64,000 bases of DNA, from positions 6,014,001 through 6,078,000 of the forward strand of contig CAUJLY010000004.1 in NCBI GenBank assembly GCA_963281155.1. The letters run 5' to 3'. Shown here in pieces: positions 22,604 to 33,406 of the stretch (position 1 is the stretch's first letter; each line of letters opens with the position of its first letter). Origin of the DNA: Rhabditophanes sp. KR3021. Taxonomy: Eukaryota; Nematoda; Chromadorea; Rhabditida; Alloionematidae. The notes under the pieces are model-generated. The model saw only the letters and a program-made list of their open reading frames with translations, made no database searches and had not been told where the DNA came from. The translations under genes were made by a program, and so were the position numbers.

Positions 22604-23806
22604 ATGGAAGGTATTAACAAGGTTTGTATTTTCGGGTATGATTCTACCCTTGGGTTTCATCTTGCTAAGGAGTTACAGGAAACGTATCCAGACATTTTCA
22701 TCAACTACTGGACACTCAACAAATTAGATGATTCCGCCGACCAACGAGAGAACATTTTTTGGGGTGTTGAGTCTGTTGATGATGCACTTCATGATTGCAA
22801 AATTGCGTACAACGTCTTAGACTGTCGAGACTGGTCACTTGCTACCAACAAAGAGACGTTAAAGTATGTAAACGAGGATATTCCTAAATTACTTCTCCAA
22901 AAGTGTGAGGACAAAAATGACATCGCCCTGATTCATGTCAGTTCAACTTTGGTTCAATTATCAAACAAATGGCCAAACATTTATTTAAAGGAGAAGTACG
23001 AGATGGATTTGGAGGCAAATGATCTCCCACATAAAGATTATTGCAAATCAAAACTCAATTGTGAAAACATGTTAATTAAACGTACGTTCTATTTGTGATA
23101 CAAAATAATTGCATATTTATTCAGATGCGTCATCAGTTCCACATCTAATTTTAAGATGCACTACCCTTTATGGAGAAATGGATTTGGGATCAGCTGTTAC
23201 AGATGCTAAAAAATGTTTGTTAAAGCATAAGAAGCTGCCTTATTTCAATGAAGATAATGGAGTTTGCCAGGTAGTTGAATAAACTAATTAATTGTAATTA
23301 AAATTTACTTTAAGATGACCTATGCCGGAAATGCAGCAAGTGCTGTCATCAAGTGCTCCGAAAAGCTGATCAAGGAGATTAGCAACAAAAACATGAATGA
23401 AAAATCCATTTCCGGTGAGATTATTATTATCTCTGACCACACTCCAGTCATTAATCTACGCAAAGCTGTTTTGAACCCATTGCTCGAAGAAAATGACAAC
23501 TGCCTAGAGTCATTTTATGCACCCTTGACAGGTGTTCTATTTTTATACTTTTGGCTAATGGTTGCCTTCTTTGTCAAGATACTTCCTCTTAAAAATGAAA
23601 CGAAGAAAGTAATGCCCGATTATGATTACTTTCTTTTACACTACTACAATTGGACTTTCTACAACACTTACAAGTTGGATCATATCATCAAATGGAAGCC
23701 AAAGTACTCATACGAAGAAAGCATTGCTTTATCAACGGATTATTATAAGGACAATGCCGATATCGAGAATTTCAAGTTTTCTTGGGAAAATAACTATGCC
23801 AAATAG
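22604..23806 (+). CDS. 3-beta-hydroxysteroid dehydrogenase/isomerase-like
   Basis: Three exons: 22604-23081, 23125-23270 and 23315-23806; 371 aa, the usual family length. Extended short-chain dehydrogenases of this type oxidise 3-beta-hydroxysteroids with NAD at the ER or mitochondrial membrane; in nematodes relatives act in sterol hormone pathways. Seen: a Rossmann start VCIFGYDSTLGFHLAKEL (glycines of the GxxGxxG motif partly replaced), active-site YCKSK (YxxxK) near residue 148, LILRCTTLYGEMD, YAGNAASAVIK (family motif VYVGNVAWAH), and a late hydrophobic helix GVLFLYFWLMVAFFVKIL. The weak glycine motif makes activity uncertain. Start at 22604 is preferred over an in-frame ATG at 22547 because it puts the Rossmann strand at the N-terminus. 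Confidence 0.85.
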
Positions 23807-23980
23807 AACATTATATTTCAAAGATATTTCCCAGTATAACTTTATCATGTAGAATGTTATATTGCACGTTTATTTCCCAAAATAACTTTATCAAATACAA
23901 AATTATATTGCCAAAATATTTCACAAAGCAACTTTATCAGATAGAAAATTATATTGTAAACATACTTTCCAAAATAAATG
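23806..23980. repeat. 46-bp tandem repeat in the HSD 3' end
   Basis: About 3.7 copies of a 46-bp unit containing ATTATATT, TATTTCCCA and AACTTTATCA. The array begins at the stop codon of the dehydrogenase and likely forms its 3' UTR. Confidence 0.75.
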
Positions 23981-24093
23981 TACTTGTATTTATAAAAATT
24001 ATTACACATTTTTGAAAAAAGTTTTATTACTTTCAAGTTAATTAAAAGACAAAATGTTTAAATAGTTTATTGAGATTGCATTGAAATAATTGC

Positions 24094-25155
24094 TTAAGTC
24101 GAATTATTTGCACTGTTTTTAGATTGAATCAGCTTTTGGAATTGATCCATGATTATAGCCTCCTTTTCCTTTCTTTCTTGATCAGTATGTTTCAAGAGTA
24201 AGCGTTGTTCTTCTGCTGTCATCACTTGATTTTCTTTTCTTATTCTGACAGTTTCCATTCGCTTGTTTCTACTTCCAGACATCACAAAACCAACTTTCTC
24301 ATAATCTATTATTTCATTGGAACTGAGACCAATTTCGCCACGTCTAGGAATACGCTTGCCTTGGGCGATGTATGCAGCCATTGCAGCACCTTCGCCTTTA
24401 TTCATAGCATCCCCATATCCATAGTTCCTACCCGTTTCTGTGGCCAAGTCATGTTCTGCCTTGATTTGAGGTGGAATCACAGGTCCTATTACATCTTCAT
24501 CTGATTCAGACTCTTCTATACATATTGGAGGTTTTACTTCTAATTCCATTGGGATCATATCTAAGTGTTCCTTTTTAGAAACTTCCATTGCATCCTTAAT
24601 TTCTTCTTCCATTTCTTCATTTTCTCTGCCACGTTCTTCTTTAAATTTACGATGTTCTTCTTCGATTAATTTCAATTCTGAGGAGGAAGGAGAATCACTC
24701 CAGACTGATACTTTAGGACGTCTGGATATTTTATCTCTTTCTTCCCTTTTAAAATCCCAATAATCTGCTGTTTGAGAGAATGATTGAGACAACCCGCCAT
24801 CATTACTTGCATAGTCTCGATATTTTGAGATCAATGTATTTTGTTTCCCATCCTTATCTGTTTTAGAATCCGACCAATTTTGCTTTATTGTAGTTGAATT
24901 CAAGTCATCATTTACTTTAGAACCTCGTGTATTTGATCTTGGGTCTTCGAATTTCCCTCCATGGTCTTTCTTATGGTCTCGTAAGTCTATAGTTGATTTA
25001 TCCTTAGTCCCATCGTATTCTTTAGAATAAAGCGATCTGCGAGGGCTTTTGCTTCTGGAATGGTTTCTTTTGCCATGGCGATATTTGTCGTGTCTAAAAT
25101 TAATCGAAAACAACATTAAAATAAAAGATTGGGCATAAACTTACGATTTAGACAT
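24094..25155 (-). CDS. NKAP: NKAP homologue (SynMuv C-terminal domain)
   Basis: Two exons: an 11-nt first exon 25145-25155 (MSKS) and 24094-25093; 336 aa. NKAP is a nuclear RNA-binding protein that links splicing, Notch corepression and chromosome alignment. The N-terminus is RS/RH-rich (SRSKSPRRS), the middle is acidic, and the C-terminal SynMuv domain is highly conserved: GEGAAMAAYIAQGKRIPRRG, IGLSSNEIIDYEKVGFVMSG and SRNKRMETVRIRKENQ. Shorter than human NKAP (about 415 aa) because the RS region is reduced. The very short first exon is supported by clean GTAAG and TTTTAG sites and by frame. Diverges from GOSR2 with 157 bp between starts. Confidence 0.92.
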
Positions 25156-25312
25156 TATTACTCGATAACAATGGTTGTTGTTCAATAAAAATTTAAATTA
25201 AATTCTTGTGACGATAAAGCAAATTCCATCTATTGGTACATGGTTCGTTCTACAATTTTATAACACATCATCATTCTAAACTGTAAATATATTTAAATTA
25301 ATCTCCAAACCA
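25156..25312. promoter_or_regulatory. Bidirectional promoter of NKAP and GOSR2
   Basis: Only 157 bp separate the two divergent start codons, so both 5' UTRs and promoters must lie here. No clear TATA box. Confidence 0.5.
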
Positions 25313-25997
25313 ATGGAAAGCTTACATCATGAGACTTTTGCAAATATTCAATTCTTACACACCCAGCTTGCTCAATTAGATGGATGTACAAATGAAAACC
25401 AGGCGCAAACGTTTTACCGTCCTATTTATGATACGATAGAGTAAGTTGTTACTTTTTACTTCCTTCATTGCCTATTTTAGCATTGCCGAAAAGTCTATCG
25501 TGAGATTAGATGAATTAGCTAATAAGGAACACCTAGACCGAAGAAGAAATGCCAAACTCAGAGTTACCCAACTAAAAAATGATGTTAAGAGTATTAAATA
25601 TTCTTTGTCTAATACACACATTAGACTAACAAATAGATGGAGAGCAGCTTCCGATAGAGAAGAATTGTTTCAAAGAACTTTTACTCCTAACAACGACGCA
25701 CACGTCAGTCTGGATGATCAAGATTTGTTGATGAATGACAAATTACAGGGCTCAAATAGAGGAATTGACGAATTACTTGATCACGGTGCTTCTGTCTTAA
25801 CTCAACTCAAATCCCAAGGCATGGATTTAACAGGCGTAAGAAGAAAGGTAATGGATATAGGAAGTTATCTAGGCCTTTCAAGCACAACCCTTGGCATGAT
25901 TGAAAAAAGACTAAGTGAAGATCTCGTCATATTTCTGATCCTGTGCGCTTGTTGTTTGGTATTTATGTACGTGTTTTATAGTTGGTGGCACGGATAA
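25313..25997 (+). CDS. GOSR2: Membrin (Golgi SNAP receptor 2)
   Basis: Exons 25313-25440 and 25481-25997 with a 40-bp intron; 214 aa, matching about 212 aa for the human protein. Membrin is a Qb-SNARE for ER-to-Golgi transport. Seen: N-terminal helical region, the SNARE motif with heptads and membrin-like ALDDLL-type spacing (SNRGIDELLDHGASVLTQLK ... MDLTGVRRKVMDIGSYLGLS), and a C-terminal anchor (VIFLILCACCLVFMYVFYSW) ending in WWHG. The tail after the helix is only a few residues, as in tail-anchored SNAREs. Confidence 0.92.
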
Positions 25998-26284
25998 TTA
26001 ACTTCCTCATCTAAACATCATAACAAATAAACTTTATTATATGTATTTAACAAAATTTATCAAAAATATATGTTATTTAGTATCATATTGTGTACAAGTT
26101 GTTCCTACTTGCCAAAGGTGGCAAAATCCAAATACTCATTATGTTAAATTAATTTCCACATTATAAAATTACACATCCGGCTTAAGACAATGGGCTTGCT
26201 TCTCCTCATACCTCATCGTTATAAAAAGCGGATGTTAAGGTTCGTCTCGCATCAATATTCATTCATTATTGCTATACCTATAAA

Positions 26285-27163
26285 ATGGATGTACTTGAAT
26301 TTACACACGCTCAAATGTTTATATCAAATTATTTGCTATGTTTTATTAACGTTGCTAACTTTATGTTATTTGGCATTTGCCTGTTTAAGTGTAGAAAGTC
26401 TATCTTCATCAAATTTCCTAATCGCCTTCTAATCTCAGTTTGTGCAGCAAATGCATTCGGAGCCGTTGGTTACACTGTTCGAAACATCCATGCAATTGAA
26501 ACAATATTAGAAAAGCCGACTGTGTTTACGGATAAAGATTTCATCATATGTTTGTTCAGCTTTACAGTAGACTTGTTTTTTTGCAGATTAAAGGAAATAC
26601 TGACTTTGTTCTTGGGAATAGATTCATTGATGGCAATTATTAAAATTCGTCCTTACAAAGCAATTGACAAAAATCTTTTTACAAAGCTTGTCTTCCTATT
26701 TTCAATATCAACTAGTATTATATTGACGGTGTACGGAATTTACGTTGGAAACTTTTATATAAAATCGAGAGCATGTAGTACATTCGAGCAAACAGTTACT
26801 AGTATCCTAGACCCAAACATGATATACACCTTCATCATTCAAACGATAATAGGAATGATTGTACTCATAATTTATGGAGACGTTGCACTTCACCATTGGA
26901 ATTTAAGAAGAGCGGTCAATTACAGTGATACGAAGAACCGTCCATTCGGAATGCTTTTATTATTTTTCTTAATGTACTTTATCTTCATCATTATTCCGTT
27001 TTATTATAATTTTATCAGCATGATAATTCACAATGGTTTGCCACTATGTTATTTTGCAACTAATATTTTCTCCTTATTTAAGTTAATTGATAGCCTGTTG
27101 ACTGTTTTCTTAGTGTTAATAAGGCACCCCATTATTAAGGAAGTCATGAGAACGTATTTGTAA
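26285..27163 (+). CDS. Seven-pass receptor, nematode chemoreceptor-like
   Basis: Intronless, 292 aa, seven hydrophobic helices at about residues 14-35, 43-63, 86-118, 133-156, 177-198, 218-243 and 252-276. The segment after helix 3 reads GIDSLMAIIKIRPY, at the position of the DRY motif, and resembles nematode serpentine receptors of the srsx/srw type more than conserved neurotransmitter GPCRs. A short basic tail follows helix 7. Likely a plasma-membrane receptor in sensory cells. The exact family and ligand are unknown. An in-frame upstream start is not evident. Confidence 0.65.
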   Translation: MDVLEFTHAQMFISNYLLCFINVANFMLFGICLFKCRKSIFIKFPNRLLISVCAANAFGAVGYTVRNIHAIETILEKPTVFTDKDFIICLFSFTVDLFFCRLKEILTLFLGIDSLMAIIKIRPYKAIDKNLFTKLVFLFSISTSIILTVYGIYVGNFYIKSRACSTFEQTVTSILDPNMIYTFIIQTIIGMIVLIIYGDVALHHWNLRRAVNYSDTKNRPFGMLLLFFLMYFIFIIIPFYYNFISMIIHNGLPLCYFATNIFSLFKLIDSLLTVFLVLIRHPIIKEVMRTYL

Positions 27164-27389
27164 ACAAATTATCATAAATTTTAAAAGATCTTTCCATTTG
27201 TAAATAAATAATAATATTTTTATTCAAAATGTGTAATAAATAATAAAAACAAAGATAGCTTTATTGGAACGAATTAAAGGGTCGAAACAAATATTTACAA
27301 GACATTAAATAATTGTATTTCTTGATTGTTAGATATAAGTAGTTATTTCCCGAACTTCTACTCATTTTTATGCCATTTTTAACACATTT

Positions 27390-28100
27390 TTACCCCTCGA
27401 GTAATTCTTTTTTTATATTGACATTTTTCAGTTCACTTATTTTTGATTGTAAAAATTCATGGCCATCAATGATATTTTTCTTTAAATCTTCAATTTCCTT
27501 TTGAATTAGTTGCCGTGCATTCCTAATAGTAGATATTTGCTGGTTATGTACGTCACCGAAGTGAGTAAAAAATGAGGTTGGATTATGAATGGCTGGAGGG
27601 ATTGAATTCAAAATATCGGCCATAACACTGGTAGGATCTTGGAAGACTAGTTCTTCATAGTGTTCCACACCACAAAACTCGTTCTCGGTACCCTCATTAT
27701 GGAGAGGTGCATGAAGGCGAATGTAGTGAAAAGTTTGTATCGGCTTTTCATTAATGTCAGCAAAAAATATCTTAACGTTGACATCAAACTCTCCCCATCC
27801 AGTCTCTGTCACCTCAAATGGTGGTTTTTCTATCTCTATAAAAAGCAAGGGGTTAAAGAACATCACCCAAATCATCTTAAACTTACGTATGTTGCTATTT
27901 TTGTAACTGTCATGAAGTTTGAACTGAACTTTTGTAATATAACGACCTATATCTTCATCCAAGTATGGTCTAAGGTATACTTTCCACTCGTGTGTGCGAT
28001 CTCCGTCCTTTTCACGTAGTTTATAAGCAGTATTGCCCATAACAATTCCCTTCACTAGGGTCACTCCTTTTAAACGATTCTGTGGATTATTAGGATCCAT
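27390..28100 (-). CDS. YEATS4: YEATS4 / GAS41 chromatin reader
   Basis: Exons 27887-28100 and 27390-27835; 219 aa, compared with 227 in human. GAS41 is a subunit of the NuA4/TIP60 and SWR1/SRCAP complexes and binds acylated histone H3 through its YEATS domain. Seen: VTLVKGIVMGNTAYKL, THEWKVYLRPYLDEDI, FKLHDSYKN and PFEVTETGWGEFDVNVKIFF with the aromatic-cage region, then a C-terminal coiled coil (QLIQKEIEDLKKNI). The 47-bp intron falls inside the YEATS domain and keeps the frame. Divergent from ONECUT (204 bp between starts). Confidence 0.95.
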   Translation of the reverse strand: MDPNNPQNRLKGVTLVKGIVMGNTAYKLREKDGDRTHEWKVYLRPYLDEDIGRYITKVQFKLHDSYKNSNIRKFKMIWVMFFNPLLFIEIEKPPFEVTETGWGEFDVNVKIFFADINEKPIQTFHYIRLHAPLHNEGTENEFCGVEHYEELVFQDPTSVMADILNSIPPAIHNPTSFFTHFGDVHNQQISTIRNARQLIQKEIEDLKKNIIDGHEFLQSKISELKNVNIKKELLEG

Positions 28101-28304
28101 TTGATGTAGTATATGACGTAATAATTGTGTCCAATATTTTTATACTTCGGTGCAACAGCTATTCTGCTTTTCAAATTTTGGAAGCAAGTTTATTCCCAGT
28201 CTTGTCATGGCACGAAAATTGTTGCATGTACTTTTACGCGTAAACTTAAAATTCGCTTACATTTGATATTTTAACCACCTCAATGGTTGTTTTTAGATTC
28301 CCAA
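28101..28304. promoter_or_regulatory. Shared 5' region of YEATS4 and ONECUT
   Basis: 204 bp between divergent starts. Just before the ONECUT ATG lies a TTGTTTTTAG acceptor-like site, a candidate trans-splice or 5' intron acceptor. Confidence 0.4.
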
Positions 28305-29981
28305 ATGAAAATAACGCTCGAAGATAGTCTCGACTTGGAGTCCAGCAATTCAAATAACTACGGGTCATTCAATTACTCTCCAGGTGACTCCTCAACTGAA
28401 GGAGATATTTCAAAATTAGACCACAGCCCTTCATACATGTCTCAACCTAAAGTGGAATTTTTTAGCGACAGCGAAGACTTTAATATCAATTGCGGAGATT
28501 CTCCCATCGGGTTCAACTCTCCACTTGATTCCACATATCACCAAAATAATTCTACCAAATCAAATATGATTGTCCCAGCCTTTAATAGTGAATATGACTT
28601 CTTTAATGCTAACCAAAAGCGAATGCAACCTCCTATGTTGCCACCTGGCCCATTTTTAGGGTAGTTTGACACAAAATAATTCTTTTAATTCATTATTTCT
28701 AGATCCCAGTATCTTGACTCAGGTTTCCGGCAAAAAAGCATGGTACAGCAATCGCATGGGTGTTCGTGCAGCGATCATGGAAACAACAACCGAATGCCTC
28801 AGGTCACTTTCTCAATTCAAAATGTCTACGAATGTCCTCATGCCAAAACCAACTATCAGTCAAGTTACTCCGTCACTCGAACCCACAACATGATCTCTCA
28901 CTCTCTAAATCCACCTTACTATTGCACACAACCATCTACAGGATTCGACCATCGAGCAAGAATTCAGGAAAATCTTTTTCATGGAAATCGAGTTCCCCCA
29001 TACTATGATCAACGTATCAATAATTATGGCAATGCACGACCACATTACATGGCCAGAGAACAAATTATTCATAGTGATCCTATGGCCGCGATACAACCAA
29101 ACTTTGGATCTCAAAATTTGAATGGCCGTATCGTTTATCCTAGGCCATCTTTTAATACTTTCAAGCAAGTTGTTCCTTCTTTTGATAAAGAAAAAGATGA
29201 TTTACCTGTTAAAGAAGTCAAAAAGGAGGTGAAAAGCGTTAGAAAACCTCGGGGAAGAAAGAGAAAGGCTGTAGAGGAAGACATTATACTAAAAGAAAAT
29301 GAGCCACAGGTGTCTTATAAAGATATTCTTGACAAAGAAGTTGTAACTGAGGTTGAATTGGGGGACAGTGATTTCATTGATACGGTTGCTTTGTGTAAAT
29401 CTATTTCTAAAGAATTGAAAACTCATAACATTGCTCAATCGTTGTTTGCCAAGAAAATTTTGTGCCGTAGTCAAGGAACTTTAAGTGATTTACTAAGAAA
29501 TCCAAAGCCATGGAACAAATTAAAAGGGGGAAAGGAAACTTTTAAAAGAATGGTTTATTGGATGAGTTTGCCTCTTCAGAAGAGATTGGATACTTTGAAA
29601 GATACAACTGGGGTTAATTTTTATCAATCTCATCTTGGACCTCCAACTCCAGCATCAAATGGCCGAAGTGCGGACAATAGTAGTCATGGGAGTAAAGACA
29701 AGAAAAGATTAGTTTTTACTGGTGAACAGAAGTCGATGTTGTGGGATAGTTTTCTACTCAACAACAGACCAACAAGAGAAGCTCAAGATGTATTGGCTAA
29801 GAAACTTGGTTTATCTAAAGAAACGGTCGGCAATTATTTTATGAATGCCAGAAGAAGGTCGTCTATCAATCTAAATACCGATGATGCTTCCCTAAAAGAC
29901 AAACCTGATCGTGAAAATTTTACTTTTTCTGATGATTATGACACCTATTCTTTTGGAAGTTTGAATAATACGCAAGATTAG
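28305..29981 (+). CDS. ONECUT-class CUT-homeobox transcription factor
   Basis: Exons 28305-28660 and 28703-29981; 544 aa. Onecut proteins are nuclear DNA-binding activators used in neuronal and endodermal differentiation. One CUT domain near residues 330-420 (VALCKSISKELKTHNIAQSL, FAKKILCRSQGTLSDLLRNP, KPWNKLKGGKETFKRM) is followed by a homeodomain (KKRLVFTGEQKSMLW ... GNYFMNARRRS) with Tyr at position 48 and Met at 50 where Phe and Met are usual for Onecut. A basic AT-hook-like stretch (RKPRGRKRK) precedes the CUT domain. The N-terminal half is Ser/Asn-rich and disordered. The ATG at 28305 is chosen because the upstream frame lacks an ATG. The 42-bp intron join was checked for frame. Confidence 0.93.
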
Positions 29982-30387
29982 AACGGCGTTCATCAAGAGT
30001 TACTAACAAATATGGGTTCATTAGTTTACAAGATACATGTTGGTGTTCATCGAATATCATTTAATAGTTTTTATGTATATTGTTAAATAAATTTTGTTTT
30101 AAATAGTTCTGTTAATAAATATTAAATACTTTTGTCCTTTAATTTAAGCATAATATCATTTAAAACTAATCAAAAACACGCTGATTAAACTTAAATAACA
30201 AAATATATAGAATAAGTATTAAACATTTTTATTCACAACTAATTATAACTTAACGATGTTTTGATATAAATCGTGAGTGCAACTTAAAGAACATCTTTAT
30301 TAATAAGCAAAACTTATGAAATAAAATGTCGATTAGATACATCATTTAGCATAATAAATAATATAAAATAGGTAATTGTAGTTTAAT

Positions 30388-31358
30388 TTACTTGTTCATT
30401 TGCTTGCGAAGTTCCTTTTCTACCAATGGAACCAACTTGTTTTCTTTTGCAAGGACTTTTAACAATTCGACAAGGAAAGGCAAGTAATTGTGGCTTCTGC
30501 GGATACTCTCTTTCACGAGGATTTCTCTCTTGTCAGTTTCTTCTTCGATCAAACGGCGGAGAGTTTGGATTTCCAATTCGTTTTCATCTCCTACTTGGGC
30601 TTCTTCCAGTGCCTCGATTTGATTTTCGAACTTGGTAAGCTTATCTCCAACAACAGCCATCAAACTGAAGTGAATGTCACCTTCGGTGTATGTTTTCATT
30701 CTTTGCTCAAATTTAGGAACAACGCATGTCATCCATCCTTTGGTGATGTCATATTCACCATGATCGATGGGAGCTGGACGGAGGCCATCTAATTCGTAGA
30801 TGCGACCATTAATTGGAAGGTAAGCGACAAAATGGAATACCTCCTCAGATTCACCATTCAAATTTTCAAGTTCAAAGTAACTTTGACGACCAAAGCTGTT
30901 GTGAATAGTACGGATGTCCTCACTGTTACTAAGGCAGAGTCCGCGATTAGTTGGATCGAAGGAATTGGTAAAGCTTTTAAATTCTTCCAATATTTTCCCA
31001 ACCTTAACATCTTCGCTCTTAATATTTAGGAGTAAATTGATGATTGCTTGCGTAGCACATGAGTTGGAAATGACCTAAACGCTTATTATGAGATGAGATG
31101 ATGGGTAAAACATACTTGTTGGGCAAAATAGACATTTTTTGGGTCTCGAACGATCTCACCGCTGGGTTCATCTCCTTGCCTCCATTTAAAAAGAAAAATT
31201 AGACCATAGATAGGGTGAAGGGAGTTGAAGTTGGCTGCATCCAAGTCATATAACTCTTCTACTTGAACACCACTAACACCCATCTTTCTGATCATTTCGG
31301 TAAAGATGGCAGGATCTGATTCGATCAGGCACCAATTTCCAGCATCTTGGAAGTCCAT
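30388..31358 (-). CDS. UCHL5: Ubiquitin C-terminal hydrolase UCHL5 (UCH37)
   Basis: Exons 31116-31358 and 30388-31074; 309 aa. UCHL5 removes ubiquitin at the proteasome (with RPN13) and also sits in the INO80 complex. The catalytic residues all seem present: oxyanion Gln81 (YFAQQ), Cys87 (NSCATQAI), His162 (EVFHFVAYLP) and Asp177 (IYELDGL), the same spacing as in human UCH37 (88/164/179). The C-terminal ULD region with the conserved RRSHNYLPFLVELLKVLA, which binds RPN13 or INO80G, is intact, and the extreme C-terminus is Lys-rich. Confidence 0.96.
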
Positions 31359-33406
31359 ATTGTGATATAATACGTGTAAATTATCAAAAATAACTCTGAT
31401 AATACTTTATATACTATACGCCAATACGCACTCTTTCTCCAAATGTACACAATCTTTCGTGTCAAAATGAATGTGATGTCATCGTTTTGTGAGGTCATAC
31501 CACCCTTTGTTTTCTTTAGCTCATTGGCAGGACTAATATGTTGGCGCCAAATTATGTATTAATATGCATACCTATACACCACCTTCTTTCATAATATCAC
31601 CCATATTTAAGAATTAAAAGTACTGCTCTTCATTCATTAAGAACTATGTGTATTTATACAAATTTGTATCTTCATAAAATCCAAATGCAATGACCAAACA
31701 TCTCTGTTCCGGATTACATAAAAATAGCATTCGATGTTTTGTATATTTTTGATAATATTTATTAAATTTATAAAATATATAAATATTAGACAGTTATGCG
31801 ACTCGTCACTTTGTACATTTTAGGTCTTTCTGTTTATATCTTTTTTATCACAATATATAAATAAAGAGAATATAATTCGTTTGAGTAGCCTTTAATCAAC
31901 AAAAGGGGTTGTTGTTGCGTTATTTATTTATAGGGTTGCTTCCCATTATCATTCTTTTCAATTTCTTAAAATTAACGTGATGTATATCAGTTAGCGAGGT
32001 GGATATGTGTATACGAGATTAGAGAGTAAAGAGAAAACCAATAACTTTGTTTAAAATAAAAACATTGGCAGATGTTAGAGTTTGTAGCCAACATAATATA
32101 TTTAATTTCCAGCATATTCTTGGAGAATCCTTTATTTTCACGGTATTGCATAAAGGTTGCGGGTTCATGGTGTTTACGTATTAATATTTGATAATAGATT
32201 TTATTTAGTTGTATGGATGATATTTTTGGTTCACGTTTATAACATGTGGACTATGTGGTAGTAGTGTTACTTATTACTTTAGTCATTATGTCGAGACGTC
32301 CATTTTTTTATTATCACGGCTTTCTCTTTGATTCGTATTTTATTCTCATCCCAGACTCTTAACGTTACCTCTTTCCAACAAGTTAGTTGAACCTTTTTAA
32401 AAGTAAATAATTTTTTGATATCAATTTTTAAATATAAAATAATCTCTTATTTATTGCACACATTCAAAACGCAATAAGCTTTTTTTGGATGCACAGAATC
32501 CTTTTAAGTAATCAAAACACGGGGTTTCTTCATTATTATCTTTTTAATCGTCATATAGTTCAAAGATATGAATGCTAAAATGAAAGGTGATACGATTGTA
32601 CTCTTAGGTGTTAAATACATATTATACTTTTTCAGTAGTTGGCAAGTTAATAATCGTTGAATCAACACGAGATGTTATACAATAGAAGGTGGATTATTTA
32701 TGAGCATCTTTTAAACCTATCATTCATCATCAACTTTCGAGCCCATTCCATTTTAATTGACTAGTTTATTTTTAGCAAAAATCGCTTGTCTGACGGCACC
32801 GATTCAAAAAATGTTGTTTACATACTCAAGTTGTATAGTATAGAGGGTTTTAACTTGAATGAATATGAAAAAGTTGTTGGAATGTCGTCCCCGTCCCACA
32901 ACGACATTGGCAAACAATATTTTCTCAAAAAGTCGATTTGATGTGCTTGAATCATCTGCGCGATGTCTTTTCTATGAAATGTCAAAATATTAAAAATAAT
33001 TACACATAATTAAGGGGCCTTGTCACGAATAGGAGAAAGCTGTTTATTTTCAAATCATTTTAAAAGTATCGACTTTCTCCCTTGAAATGAGCTTTTTTAT
33101 CGCGCCATTCTTTGTCTGAATTGCTGAAAGATTGTCATTGTATTAGTAATTGCTTACATAGCCACTTTTGCCTTTACTCCGTTAAAATTATGATATCTTA
33201 AAATATGACATTGGTTTGTCGATATTATTGGACTGTACTATTTTATTGACCGCAACACTGTTTGTTACATATCTGCTGTACATATTTTGTTTAATACAAG
33301 TTAACAAGTGTCGTGATAACGTTTTGACGAGTTAATTAGTGCGCGTTAATTTATAAATTTGTTTGTCGTGATGACGTTTTAATTTGTTTTTTATAGAATT
33401 TTAACA
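31359..33406. other. 2-kb non-coding interval
   Basis: No coding exon or RNA gene recognised. It holds the promoter of UCHL5 at one end and of the PP2A scaffold at the other. A TTTTTTATAG acceptor-like site lies 11 bp before the PP2A start codon, so a spliced or trans-spliced leader is possible. Confidence 0.5.

Noticed and set aside
23807..23980. AT-rich repeated units considered as a CRISPR-like array
   Set aside because: Directly tandem 46-bp units with no spacers in a eukaryotic 3' UTR.
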